Shown here: piece by piece, positions 25,939 to 33,968 of the stretch | Layout of the letters: each line of letters begins with the position of its first letter | Numbering within the stretch: the stretch's first letter is position 1 | DNA from: Flavobacteriales bacterium UBA5040 | GTDB lineage: Bacteria > Bacteroidota > Bacteroidia > Flavobacteriales > Weeksellaceae | Direction of reading: 5' to 3' | Assembly: GCA_002415135.1 (NCBI GenBank) | Contig: DIBY01000023.1 | Coordinates: forward strand, 124,001 to 188,000 | DNA length: 64,000 nucleotides | Notes under the pieces: generated by a model | Told to the model about the DNA's origin: nothing | Database searches by the model: none | What the model saw: the letters and a program-made list of their open reading frames with translations, nothing else | Position numbers and translations under genes: made by a program

Positions 25939-27168
25939 TTAGAAAAGTGGTTTTATGGCATTAATGATATCGTCAAACTTCTTCGGTTGTGGCTTTACTG
26001 GTGTTCCAGTTTTCAAAGTTCCAACTCCTTCCACGACAACGACTTCTCCTTTTACAGCACCTTCTTTAATAATGACCATATTGTTCACACGATCAATTAC
26101 TTTAATCACAGCACTTTTGGCCGTATCCTGTTTTACTTTATAGACGTATACCAAACCTTGCTGTTCGATCGTAGCGCTTTCTGGCACTACCAAGGCATTA
26201 TCATAAGCAATAGGAATTCTAACCGATCCACTGTTTCCGTTGCTGAGTAATTTTTTCGGATTGGGGAAAGAAACTCTAAACTGAATACTTCCCGTTGCTG
26301 CATCGATTTGGCCGGTTACTGCTTTCACATAACCTTTCTCTTCATATACATCGCCATTTGCCAATACTAATTCAATAGCCGGCATATTTTTTATTTTTTC
26401 TGGAACGGTTGCTCCTGCTGAATTTTTAAGAAAATCTAGATATTCTTTTTCATTCATAGAAAAATACGCGTACAACTCGCTCGTATCTGAAACAGTTGAG
26501 ATTGGCATTGGATCTCCAGGACCTACTAAACTACCCGTTCGGAAATTAATTTTTCCAATCACACCAGAAATAGGTGCACGAATAACAGAGTAATCGATGT
26601 TTGCCTGAACTCCCTGAAAATTCGCTTGTGCCTGTGCAACTCCTGCGCTCGCCTGCTGTTTGCCTGCTTGCGCTTGTGCAACTTGTGCGTGCGCTCTTGC
26701 AAGGTTTGCCTGAGCCGTTTGCAATTGAACATTACTAATAATATTTTTCTCTACTAAAGGACGAAGTTTATTTACTTCGACCTGGGCAGCATTTACAGCT
26801 GCTTGTGCTGCTTTCACACTTGCTTCAGAGGCTGAAACATTAGAACGAGCTGCACCAACTCCAGCTTTTGCTGCATTGGCCGACTGATTTAAAGAATTGG
26901 TTTCTAAGCGGAAAAGCGGCTGACCTTTACTCACATACTGGCCTTCATCTACCAAAACTTGGGTGACATACCCTTGCATTTTAGCACGAACATCGTTATT
27001 CACACGTCCTTCAATACTCGCTGGAAAAGTGGAATAGCCGATAACATTTCTAGCTTCAATGGCAACCGTTGAAACTACTTTTGGACCTTGCGGTGGTCTG
27101 CCGTCTTCTTTTTTGCAGGACAAAACCGACAAGGCAGAAAATGCAAGGAGGATAATTTTATTTTTCAT
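25939..27168 (-). CDS. RND efflux periplasmic adaptor (membrane fusion protein)
   Basis: From the ATG at 27168 this protein has 409 residues and a lipoprotein signal (lipobox LSVLSC, C18). It shows the biotinyl-lipoyl-like halves that flank a long alanine-rich coiled coil at about residues 85-185, with many ANAAK and AQAQ repeats typical of AcrA. The beta-barrel and membrane-proximal domains follow. It links the pump to the outer-membrane channel. An ATG at 27195 is an alternative start nine codons upstream, but it would place a long polar stretch before the signal peptide. Confidence 0.9.
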   Translation of the reverse strand: MKNKIILLAFSALSVLSCKKEDGRPPQGPKVVSTVAIEARNVIGYSTFPASIEGRVNNDVRAKMQGYVTQVLVDEGQYVSKGQPLFRLETNSLNQSANAAKAGVGAARSNVSASEASVKAAQAAVNAAQVEVNKLRPLVEKNIISNVQLQTAQANLARAHAQVAQAQAGKQQASAGVAQAQANFQGVQANIDYSVIRAPISGVIGKINFRTGSLVGPGDPMPISTVSDTSELYAYFSMNEKEYLDFLKNSAGATVPEKIKNMPAIELVLANGDVYEEKGYVKAVTGQIDAATGSIQFRVSFPNPKKLLSNGNSGSVRIPIAYDNALVVPESATIEQQGLVYVYKVKQDTAKSAVIKVIDRVNNMVIIKEGAVKGEVVVVEGVGTLKTGTPVKPQPKKFDDIINAIKPLF

Positions 27169-27230
27169 GAATTTAAATTTATAGTTGATCTTCATTAAAG
27201 AAGATTAGACTGAAGTTGGAATATTTTTAT

Positions 27231-27674
27231 TTAAAGTTGATCGAGTGTTTCTTTTATATGTAAAATGTTTTTATCAAAAAGACTGGTATAAACACCAAAC
27301 TTTCGCAATATCTCTTCATCATCTGTTTGTCGAAAGTCCTTGAGTTGATGTAAAATATATAATTCGCGTTCCATTTTTTCAATAATTTCTTCGAATCGTA
27401 TTCTCATATGCTTTTCGTTGATCACAAAAAACCGTTTTCTTTCGTCGATCTTATTAAAGTCGTTGATAATATTGAGATTTAAAAGTAAGTTGAGATTTGA
27501 AGAAACTGAACTTTTACTCGCGCAGAAAATCTCTACAAACTCGTCAAAGGAAACCCCTTCCCGATCAAAATCAAATATTAAATAGGAATAAATTTTCGCA
27601 GCTAGGGGCGGTAAATGGAAGGCTTCTCCATAAAATTTAACCATTTCGCGAAAAATTTCTTTATCGATTTTCAT
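27231..27674 (-). CDS. GbsR/MarR-type transcriptional regulator of the efflux operon
   Basis: From the ATG at 27674 this protein has 147 residues. A winged helix-turn-helix is visible at about residues 35-85 (SFDEFVEIFCASKSSVSSNL, then NLNIINDFNKIDERKRFF), followed by a long C-terminal helix that serves for dimerisation. It is the first gene of the operon with MFP, RND pump and channel, so it is likely a repressor of it. A longer frame starts at TTG 27689, but the ATG is the better start. A palindrome upstream of its -7 box is a probable autoregulatory operator. Confidence 0.82.
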   Translation of the reverse strand: MKIDKEIFREMVKFYGEAFHLPPLAAKIYSYLIFDFDREGVSFDEFVEIFCASKSSVSSNLNLLLNLNIINDFNKIDERKRFFVINEKHMRIRFEEIIEKMERELYILHQLKDFRQTDDEEILRKFGVYTSLFDKNILHIKETLDQL

Positions 27675-27697
27675 TGGTGAACTTAACAATTAACTTG

Positions 27698-27724
27698 CAA
27701 AACTACATCTTAGTTCTGAACTAA
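27698..27724 (-). promoter_or_regulatory. Promoter and palindromic operator of the efflux regulator
   Basis: The minus strand has TAGTTTTG (27705-27698) as -7 box, 23 bases before the ATG. Just upstream, TTAGTTC-T-GAACTAA (27710-27724) is a perfect 15-bp palindrome in the spacer between the -33 and -7 regions, where a bound repressor would block polymerase. Confidence 0.62.
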
Positions 27725-27852
27725 ACGAACCAAACCTAAACTTTAAGACTTTTTTATGATATTCATAACATTATTTAATGTTAATGAGAATAGTGAAAAA
27801 TTACATTATGCCGAAAAGTTGCAGCTGTTATCGGATTACAATTAAAATTCAT

Positions 27853-27860
27853 TAATTTTG
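27853..27860 (+). promoter_or_regulatory. -7 promoter box of the SUI1-like gene
   Basis: TAATTTTG lies just before the ATG at 27865, leaving almost no leader, so transcription would begin at or near the start codon. Confidence 0.4.
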
Positions 27861-27864
27861 GTAG

Positions 27865-28188
27865 ATGGATTTAAGAGATCAACTTAAGAATATGTTCCCT
27901 GAGCACGAAGAGCAGGATTTTGAAATGCCGGTAGAAAAATTCGTGCAGATAGAACCGCTCGTCTGTAAATTTGAAAAAAAAGGCAGACACGGGAAACCTG
28001 TTACATTGGTTGAAGGTTTTGAAGGAAACGATGAGGAGCTTAAAAAGATTTCAAAAAAAATTAAAACAACGTTAGGAATTGGTGGATCAGAAAAAGATGG
28101 AATTATCATTATTCAAGGTGATAACCGTGATAAGATCATGGTGATCCTAAAAGAGATGGGATATAAGACAAAGAGAGTTGGAGGATAA
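27865..28188 (+). CDS. SUI1/eIF1-like translation factor (YciH family)
   Basis: This 107-residue protein has the SUI1 domain in its second half, with KFEKKGRHGKPVTLVEGFEG and the glycine-rich LGIGGSEKDGIIIIQGDNRD. Prokaryotic members (YciH) are related to eukaryotic initiation factor 1 and influence start-codon choice or stress translation. It stands alone upstream of the repeat-rich gap at 28189. The role in Bacteroidota is not established. Confidence 0.85.
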   Translation: MDLRDQLKNMFPEHEEQDFEMPVEKFVQIEPLVCKFEKKGRHGKPVTLVEGFEGNDEELKKISKKIKTTLGIGGSEKDGIIIIQGDNRDKIMVILKEMGYKTKRVGG

Positions 28189-28204
28189 AATCAGACTAAT
28201 AGAT

Positions 28205-28430
28205 GATGCTCCGCTTCGCTGAATGATGAAAGATTATCGACTTAGTTAATAAGATAAAATATGCACACCCGAATCTGCAGCCAGACTTGAACGGAGCTCT
28301 TTTTAACGGAACGAAGTGGAGTGAAAAAAGCGGGAGTGGAAGGCGGAAATGTCTGCCCCAAAATAATGAAAAATAAAAGATTCGGCTTCGCTAAATGTCT
28401 GCCCAAATAATAATTTAAAAAATAAAAAAT
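28205..28430. repeat. Repeat-like intergenic sequence with hairpin
   Basis: The 247-base gap between the SUI1 and nucleoside phosphorylase genes contains no ORF worth calling. AAATGTCTGCCC occurs at 28347-28358 and 28393-28404. GCTTCGCT-type words occur at 28213 and 28386. A partly complementary pair (GCTCTTTTTAAC near 28296 and GTGAAAAAAGCG near 28321) makes an imperfect hairpin. The higher-GC core differs from the surrounding AT-rich spacers. It looks like one copy of a dispersed intergenic repeat, which cannot be proven here. Confidence 0.5.
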
Positions 28431-28435
28431 AGACT

Positions 28436-29290
28436 ATGCTTAATAAATTAGCTGCATCAGAATTGGTGCTCAATGACGACGGAAGTGTTTATCACCTGAA
28501 CTTATTGCCAGAAGATATTGCAGGAAAAATTATGTTGGTTGGTGATCCTGACCGAGTTCCAAAGGTTTCAAAATACTTTGACAAAATTGAAGTCAAAAAA
28601 AATAAAAGAGAATTTTATACGCATACCGGAACTTTGCGTGGTGAAAGAATCACAGTAATGTCCACTGGAATTGGGACTGAAAACATTGATATCGTGATGA
28701 ACGAGTTGGATGCTTTGGTGAATATCGATTTGAAAAATAAGGAATTTAAAACCGGTCATACTGCTTTGGAATTATTTAGAATGGGAACTTGCGGAAGTGT
28801 AAATCCCGATGTGGAAGTTGACAATATGTTGGTGACTGAAAACGTGGTTGGTTTGGATGGTTTGCTGCATTTCTATCAGGATTATGAGTTTGAAAATGAA
28901 TTCTCCCGAAACTTCATGGCGAAATTCCCGTACGAGAAAATTAAACCGATGTTGTATTTTTCTGATTGGTCTAAAGAAATGGGCGAATATTATAAGGATG
29001 CAAAATACCACGGTAATACGGCAACATTCCCTGGTTTTTATGCGCCACAAGGACGTCAGCTTCGTTTGAAAGCGCTTGATGATCAGTTTTTGGAAACACT
29101 AAATGATTTAGGCGTGACTAATTTCGAGATGGAAACTTCGGCGATCTATGGTCTTTCTAAATTGTTAGGACATAAAGCGATTACGGTAAATTCTGTGATT
29201 GCCAACAGAAGAAGAGGCGAATTTTCTGCGGATCACGCTGCTTCTGAAAGAAATATGATCGAGTGGGTTTTGGATCGGATTATTAAATAA
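28436..29290 (+). CDS. Nucleoside phosphorylase (uridine phosphorylase-like)
   Basis: This 284-residue protein belongs to the PNP/UDP family 1. Landmarks are MLVGDPDRVPKVSKYF (phosphate loop, residues about 32-47), MSTGIGTENIDIVMNELDAL, RMGTCGSVNP near 120, and FEMETSAIYGLSKLLGHKA near 225, which binds the ribose. It splits a nucleoside with phosphate into base and ribose-1-phosphate, in the pyrimidine or purine salvage route. Uridine specificity is a best guess. It ends with a terminator at 29316. Confidence 0.88.
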   Translation: MLNKLAASELVLNDDGSVYHLNLLPEDIAGKIMLVGDPDRVPKVSKYFDKIEVKKNKREFYTHTGTLRGERITVMSTGIGTENIDIVMNELDALVNIDLKNKEFKTGHTALELFRMGTCGSVNPDVEVDNMLVTENVVGLDGLLHFYQDYEFENEFSRNFMAKFPYEKIKPMLYFSDWSKEMGEYYKDAKYHGNTATFPGFYAPQGRQLRLKALDDQFLETLNDLGVTNFEMETSAIYGLSKLLGHKAITVNSVIANRRRGEFSADHAASERNMIEWVLDRIIK

Positions 29291-29315
29291 TTCATTCAGA
29301 GAAATATTATATTAA

Positions 29316-29344
29316 TGCGGCTAAATTTTAGCCGCACTTTTTAT
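29316..29344 (+). terminator. Rho-independent terminator after the nucleoside phosphorylase gene
   Basis: GCGGCTAA and TTAGCCGC arms with a short loop run into CACTTTTTATTT. The T-run overlaps the stop codon of the convergent tag gene. Confidence 0.8.
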
Positions 29345-29895
29345 TTACAATGACAATCAACCAAATGATCATTCACCATTCCCGTCGCTTGCATGTACGC
29401 ATACATGACGGTTGATCCCAGAAATTTGAATCCTCTTTTCTTTAAATCTTTTGATAAAGAATCTGAAATTTCAGTCGTTGCAGGGACGTCGCTTAAAGTT
29501 TTTGGGTGATTGACAATTGGCTTTCCATCGACGAAATTCCAAATATATTTTGAAAAACTACCGAATTCTTTTTGTACTTCCTGAAATCTTTCGGCGTTAT
29601 TAATAGTGGCTAAAATCTTTAACCTGTTTCTTATAATTCCAGCGTTATTCATTAACTCTTCAACCTTACCTTCAGAATAGTTTGCGATTTTTTTATAATT
29701 AAATTGATCAAAAGCTTCGGCGAAATTTTCTCGCTTCTTTAAAATCGTATACCAGGAAAGTCCAGCTTGAAAACTTTCTAAAACCAGAAACTCAAAAATC
29801 GTTTCATCACCATCAACTGGCTTCCCCCATTCTTCATCATGATATTTTCTGTAGAGATCATCTTTTTCGCTCCAGCCGCACCGTATAATTTCCAT
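29341..29895 (-). CDS. tag: DNA-3-methyladenine glycosylase I
   Basis: This 184-residue protein has the Tag fingerprint RCGWSEKDDLYRKYHDEEWG at the N-terminus and NDHLVDCHC at the end. The zinc-binding residues are C6, H19 and the His/Cys pair in that C-terminal motif. It removes 3-methyladenine from alkylated DNA in base excision repair. No partner gene adjoins it. The gap 29896-30091 upstream shows no clear -7 box. Confidence 0.93.
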   Translation of the reverse strand: MEIIRCGWSEKDDLYRKYHDEEWGKPVDGDETIFEFLVLESFQAGLSWYTILKKRENFAEAFDQFNYKKIANYSEGKVEELMNNAGIIRNRLKILATINNAERFQEVQKEFGSFSKYIWNFVDGKPIVNHPKTLSDVPATTEISDSLSKDLKKRGFKFLGSTVMYAYMQATGMVNDHLVDCHCK

Positions 29896-30091
29896 TTGTA
29901 AAAGTTTCGAGCAAAAATAGAATAATCATTACAAAAACTTACTTTATTCATAAGAATTCGTTTTTATTTTAAGAAAACTTTATAATATGTTTAACATAGT
30001 GTTATGGATTTTAGGAACGGAACTTGCAACTTCATATAATATCAAATTAAATTTTTTCAATCACTAAATATTAACATTAAAAATTATCATT

Positions 30092-30358
30092 ATGGACAGA
30101 CAAGATTATAACAAAGCAGAAGACGCAGTTAATGAAACTAAATGGACTGTAAACGATTATGCTGATAGAGCGAAAGATTATATCCGCGAGCAAAGAGACA
30201 AAAACACAGAACCAACAGCAGACGGCTGGATGGAAAGAGCAAAAGACAATGTATCCGATGCTTGGGAAGACACAAAAGATGCTGCCTCTGACGCTTGGGA
30301 AAAAACCAAAGACTGGTCCGAAGATGCAAAAGCTGAAGTTAGAAAAGCAACTAACTAA
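30092..30358 (+). CDS. Small hydrophilic LEA-like/CsbD-like protein
   Basis: This 88-residue protein is almost wholly charged and helical, with no cysteine and no signal peptide. It has an imperfect repeat of about 11 residues with Trp at regular spacing (DGWMERAKDNVSDAW, SDAWEKTKDW), as in LEA-like and stress-induced CsbD-like proteins. It probably protects or interacts with membranes or proteins under stress, but no function can be read from the sequence. No TAnnTTTG box was seen upstream, so another sigma factor may be used. Confidence 0.72.
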   Translation: MDRQDYNKAEDAVNETKWTVNDYADRAKDYIREQRDKNTEPTADGWMERAKDNVSDAWEDTKDAASDAWEKTKDWSEDAKAEVRKATN

Positions 30359-30377
30359 GCACTCCTATATATAAGAA

Positions 30378-30408
30378 AGAGAGTCGTATTTTGTACGGCT
30401 CTTTTTTT
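30378..30408 (+). terminator. Rho-independent terminator after the LEA-like gene
   Basis: AGAGTCGTA and TACGGCTCT arms (one G-T pair) followed by seven T residues. Confidence 0.85.
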
Positions 30409-30432
30409 ATGCAATAAACAATAAAAATTTTT

Positions 30433-30440
30433 TAAATTTG
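30433..30440 (+). promoter_or_regulatory. -7 promoter box of fabI
   Basis: TAAATTTG lies 15 bases upstream of the ATG at 30456, so the leader is short. It excludes the TTG at 30438, which is inside the box. Confidence 0.58.
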
Positions 30441-30455
30441 TCTAAAATTAAGATT

Positions 30456-31268
30456 ATGTCACACGGATTACTAAAAGGTAAAAAAGGAATTATATTCGGA
30501 GCTCTGAACGATCAGTCGATTGCTTGGAAAGTTGCAGAACGATGTCATGAAGAAGGTGCAGAATTTATTCTTTCTAATGCTCCTATCGCAATGAGAATGG
30601 GCGAAATTGATGAACTGGCAAAAAAGACCGGCTCAGATGTTATTCCTGCAGATGCAACTTCTGTTGAAGATTTGGACAAACTATTTGCTCATGCTGAAGA
30701 AAAATATGGCAAGATCGATTTCATTCTTCATTCTATTGGAATGTCTGTAAACATTAGAAAAGGTAAGTCTTACACTGATCTTAATTACGATTTCTTAGAA
30801 AAAGGCTGGGACGTTTCTTCGGTTTCTTTCCATAAAGTGATGAAAGCCGCTTGGGATAGAGATATTATGAACGAATGGGGTTCAATTTTAGCCTTAACTT
30901 ATATTGCTGCACAACGCGTATTCCCAAATTACGGTGATATGGCAGACAACAAATCCTATTTGGAAAGTATCGCCAGAAGTTTCGGATATTATTGGGGCGA
31001 CAGAAAAGTGCGTGTCAATACCATTTCTCAATCTCCGGTAATGACTAAAGCTGGGGCTGGTGTAAAAGGAATTAGCGGATTCTTCAACTTCGCAGATAGC
31101 ATGTCGCCACTTGGAAATGCTGATGCTTTGGATTGTGCCAACTACTGTGTAAGCATGTTCTCTGATTTAACCAGAAAGGTAACCATGCAGAATCTTTTTC
31201 ACGATGGAGGTTTCAGTAAAACTGGAGTTTCGCAAAAGATTGTAGATAAATTTGAAGATTTAGAATAA
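30456..31268 (+). CDS. fabI: Enoyl-[acyl-carrier-protein] reductase FabI
   Basis: From the ATG at 30456 this protein has 270 residues. It is a short-chain dehydrogenase with the NAD-binding start GIIFGALNDQSIAWKVA and the FabI catalytic Tyr-x6-Lys as Y159-K166 (NYGDMADNKSYLES). The cofactor-lid region VNTISQSPVMTKAGAG follows. It carries out the last step of each fatty-acid elongation round, using NADH or NADPH. Ser replacing the usual Ala-Lys neighbour around the catalytic helix (NKSYLE) is a normal lineage difference. It is monocistronic and ends in a strong terminator. Confidence 0.95.
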   Translation: MSHGLLKGKKGIIFGALNDQSIAWKVAERCHEEGAEFILSNAPIAMRMGEIDELAKKTGSDVIPADATSVEDLDKLFAHAEEKYGKIDFILHSIGMSVNIRKGKSYTDLNYDFLEKGWDVSSVSFHKVMKAAWDRDIMNEWGSILALTYIAAQRVFPNYGDMADNKSYLESIARSFGYYWGDRKVRVNTISQSPVMTKAGAGVKGISGFFNFADSMSPLGNADALDCANYCVSMFSDLTRKVTMQNLFHDGGFSKTGVSQKIVDKFEDLE

Positions 31269-31290
31269 CTAAATTTTTAGTTGAAATATA

Positions 31291-31327
31291 AAATCCGTCT
31301 CGTAAACATAACGAGACGGATTTTTTT
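31291..31327 (+). terminator. Rho-independent terminator of fabI
   Basis: A perfect 13-bp stem (31291-31303 with 31311-31323) leads into a T-run. On the opposite strand it also lies right behind the M28 peptidase stop codon, and could serve it weakly. Confidence 0.9.
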
Positions 31328-32669
31328 ATCGGAATACTTTCGGATTTACGGGTAAACTTTCATTACCAGTTGCAGAAATACTTTGTACTGCAAAAATAAA
31401 ATTATCTTTAGAAAGCGGGACGGTGTAAGAAGTTTCAGTAGTGAAAATTTTATGCGTCCAGACCGATTGATCTGTTTCTCGGTAAAGAACATGGTAACCT
31501 TTTACTTTTCCTGTTTTAGGTTTTTCCCAATTAAGCTTGGTAGAATTTGAAAGTTCTTTCACATCCATTAAAACATTTACAGGTTGTGGAGTTGACTTGG
31601 CTATACTTGCCAAAACTGCAACATTCACAGCAGTATTGGTTTTCAAATAATCAAAATCCATGAACTTCATTAGATCGCCGAACTCTTTATTATTTTCACT
31701 CCGAATATCTTGATGTTGATGATCGTAGTTTTCGTAATAATCCGTTAAGCGAACTGCGGTAAATCCACTATTCACAAATGGAGTATGATCGCCTCCACGT
31801 AGAAAACGGTCGTTTCGATAGATCAGTTTGATATCGATATTCTTCACATACTTTTCGCCGATTTCTTTTACATATCTGGCCAATTGTCGCGCATTACCGT
31901 CATTTTCTAAACCAAGATTTCTTATTTTAGCTGCAGACTTGTCAGTTTCAAAGGCAGACAATCCTTCGCTGAAAACTCGTAGTTTTGGAGTTCCATCATT
32001 TTTGGGTGCATCGAAACTGTTGTTGCCGATCATATCATTATTAAGGACCGCTTCTATTTCCCAATTTTCTGCCTTAGCCTTATCTGAAAGCATTTTTGCT
32101 CCTAATAAACCTTGTTCCTCGCCACTTACAGCCACGAATAAAATGCTCATCGGAAATTTTGATTTGCTTAAAACTCTTGCCGATTCAATCACTGCTGCTA
32201 CTCCGCTCCCGTCATCATTCGCTCCCGGCGCATAATCGGTAGAATTCAATACATCTGAAACACGGGAATCCAAATGACCGGAAATAATAATGATTCGTTT
32301 ATCTAAAGGATCTGTTCCCTTTAATAAACCGATGGCATTTCCAAGATTGGTTACTTTGTTAATCCGTTTTCCATCAGGTTGTAAATCTTCATTTTGTAAA
32401 AAGACTTCCATTCGTCCGTCTGTATTTTTCGCATAATTTCTGAATTTGGATAAAACCCAACTTCTCGCTGCTCCTATTCCTTTGTCTTTATCGGTGGTGG
32501 AACTCATGGTATGTCGGGTTCCGAAACTGACTAGTTTTTCAACATTCGCTTTTAAGGAATCTTTACTCACTAATTTCACATAATCCGAAATCTCAGGATC
32601 CTTTTCCTGCTTCTGTGCATTCACGACGACGGAGAGCAATACGCTCAGGAAGAAAACTGATTTTTTCAT
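31326..32669 (-). CDS. Secreted M28 family zinc peptidase with C-terminal Fn3-like domain
   Basis: This 447-residue protein has a signal peptide (cleavage near VNA). The zinc peptidase core carries the family residues in order: HLDSR, GANDDGSGVA, SGEEQGLLGA, LNNDMIGN and a final GGDHTPF. It is a di-zinc aminopeptidase, presumably acting in the periplasm or outside. Residues about 360-445 resemble a fibronectin type III domain (KLNWEKPKTGKVKGYHVLYR). Its ATG overlaps the stop of the upstream threonine aldolase gene by four bases, so the two are coupled. Confidence 0.9.
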   Translation of the reverse strand: MKKSVFFLSVLLSVVVNAQKQEKDPEISDYVKLVSKDSLKANVEKLVSFGTRHTMSSTTDKDKGIGAARSWVLSKFRNYAKNTDGRMEVFLQNEDLQPDGKRINKVTNLGNAIGLLKGTDPLDKRIIIISGHLDSRVSDVLNSTDYAPGANDDGSGVAAVIESARVLSKSKFPMSILFVAVSGEEQGLLGAKMLSDKAKAENWEIEAVLNNDMIGNNSFDAPKNDGTPKLRVFSEGLSAFETDKSAAKIRNLGLENDGNARQLARYVKEIGEKYVKNIDIKLIYRNDRFLRGGDHTPFVNSGFTAVRLTDYYENYDHQHQDIRSENNKEFGDLMKFMDFDYLKTNTAVNVAVLASIAKSTPQPVNVLMDVKELSNSTKLNWEKPKTGKVKGYHVLYRETDQSVWTHKIFTTETSYTVPLSKDNFIFAVQSISATGNESLPVNPKVFR

Positions 32670-33697
32670 TTTAAATTTTTTATTTCTTTGATGAATTTTT
32701 CTATAATGTCATTGGAAGTTGCCCAGGAAGTAATTAAACGCACGGCAGACTTTTCTTCGCTTAATTTCTTCCAAACGTAAAAATCAAAGTTAACAGAAAG
32801 TCTGTCAATTTGGTTTGGATTTAAAATTGGAAATATCTGATTGGTAAAAGTTTCACATAGAAATTCACACCCAATTTCCTGAAAGGCTTCCTTTATTTTC
32901 ATTGCCTGCTGATTTGCATGTCTCGCGAGATCGAAATATAAATCGTCTTTCATCAATTCTTGAAACTGAATTCCGAGCAAACGTCCTTTGGCAAGCATGG
33001 CGCCTTTTTGTTTCAAATGGAAAACGAATTCTTCCTGCAAGCTTTCGTTATTAATGATAATTGCTTCTCCAATTAAGGCTCCGTTTTTCGTTCCTCCTAA
33101 ATAAAAAGCGTCGGTATATTTCCCAAAATCTTCTAAAGTCAGATCGTTGGTTTCGGCAGTTAAGGCATGACCTAACCGTGCTCCATCAACAAATAAATAT
33201 AGATCTTTCTCCTGACAGAATTGGTATAAATCCATCAATTCCTTTTTAGAGTAAATGGTTCCAACTTCTGTAGAATTAGAAATATAAACCATTTTTTGTT
33301 TCACCTGATGTGGCTTATTTTGGTGAACATCCAGAACTTTCTGAATATCCTCGGAATTGATTTTTCCATTACAGGTTTCAATAGCATGAACTTTATGACC
33401 TGTTGCTTCAATCGCGCCGCTTTCATTGGTGAAAATATGTCCAGTTGCTGCAGAAACGACGCTTTCGTGCGGTCGTAGAAATGCAGAAATAACGATAAGA
33501 TTTGCTTGCGTTCCTCCTGAAACAAAAAAAACTTTCGCGTTAGGATTATTTATTTTTTGTTTGATAATTTCGGCTGCACTTTCGGAATAATCATCCAGAC
33601 CGTACCCATTTTGCTGAATGAGGTTGGATTGAATTAACGTTTCTAAAATTCGAGGATGCGCTCCTTCTGCGTAATCATTCTTCAAGGAATATTTCAT
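32666..33697 (-). CDS. Threonine aldolase-like PLP enzyme (beta-eliminating lyase family)
   Basis: This 343-residue protein belongs to the fold-type I PLP family. The PLP lysine is in YLGGTKNGALIGEA near residue 205. Other signatures are FVSGGTQANLIVIS near 60 and VDGARLGHAL near 175. It cleaves threonine or allo-threonine to glycine and acetaldehyde. L-form or D-form specificity cannot be read. It is the first gene of a pair with the M28 peptidase. Upstream is the 271-base divergent gap before the DtxR-type regulator. Confidence 0.87.
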   Translation of the reverse strand: MKYSLKNDYAEGAHPRILETLIQSNLIQQNGYGLDDYSESAAEIIKQKINNPNAKVFFVSGGTQANLIVISAFLRPHESVVSAATGHIFTNESGAIEATGHKVHAIETCNGKINSEDIQKVLDVHQNKPHQVKQKMVYISNSTEVGTIYSKKELMDLYQFCQEKDLYLFVDGARLGHALTAETNDLTLEDFGKYTDAFYLGGTKNGALIGEAIIINNESLQEEFVFHLKQKGAMLAKGRLLGIQFQELMKDDLYFDLARHANQQAMKIKEAFQEIGCEFLCETFTNQIFPILNPNQIDRLSVNFDFYVWKKLSEEKSAVRLITSWATSNDIIEKFIKEIKNLK

Positions 33698-33748
33698 GGT
33701 ATAAATTTAAAAAAATGGGTGAATATAACCACATGATTTGGGTGAAAA

Positions 33749-33938
33749 TACCTTTGAACTCCATTTTTTTTGACACATCTTTGTTTCATCAAATTAACCA
33801 AATCAAAAACTAATAACCATTTTTAGCATCACTATTTTAAAGTACCTGTCATTAAACTGAATTTTAAAATAGAGGTCAATTTTCTTCATGTATTTTTATT
33901 TAAATGTAAGCGTGTAATTTATTACACGCTTTTATTTT
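33749..33938 (+). other. Candidate short transcript in the gap 33698-33968
   Basis: TACCTTTG (33749-33756) fits a -7 box, and a hairpin with a T-rich tail begins at 33908 and could terminate the RNA, giving about 170 bases with no ORF. No -33 element supports the promoter, and the hairpin could instead be an operator. Confidence 0.3.
33908..33931. promoter_or_regulatory. 24-bp perfect palindrome upstream of the DtxR-type regulator
   Basis: AAGCGTGTAAT (33908-33918) and ATTACACGCTT (33921-33931) are perfect inverse complements around TT. It occupies the -33 region of the promoter at 33941 and is followed by TTTATTTTG, so it could be an operator for the regulator or a terminator. Confidence 0.65.
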
Positions 33939-33940
33939 GT

Positions 33941-33948
33941 TAGATTTG
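33941..33948 (+). promoter_or_regulatory. -7 promoter box of the DtxR-type regulator
   Basis: TAGATTTG lies 20 bases before the ATG at 33969, directly downstream of a 24-bp palindrome. Confidence 0.55.
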
Positions 33949-33968
33949 TAACATCAACAATCTAACTT

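Noticed and set aside
29896..30091. Regulatory RNA or riboswitch in front of the LEA-like gene
   Set aside because: No conserved riboswitch core or stable hairpin was seen; the sequence is plain AT-rich spacer.
30438..30455. TTG start of fabI at 30438
   Set aside because: It lies inside the -7 box TAAATTTG (30433-30440), and the ATG at 30456 gives the normal FabI N-terminus.
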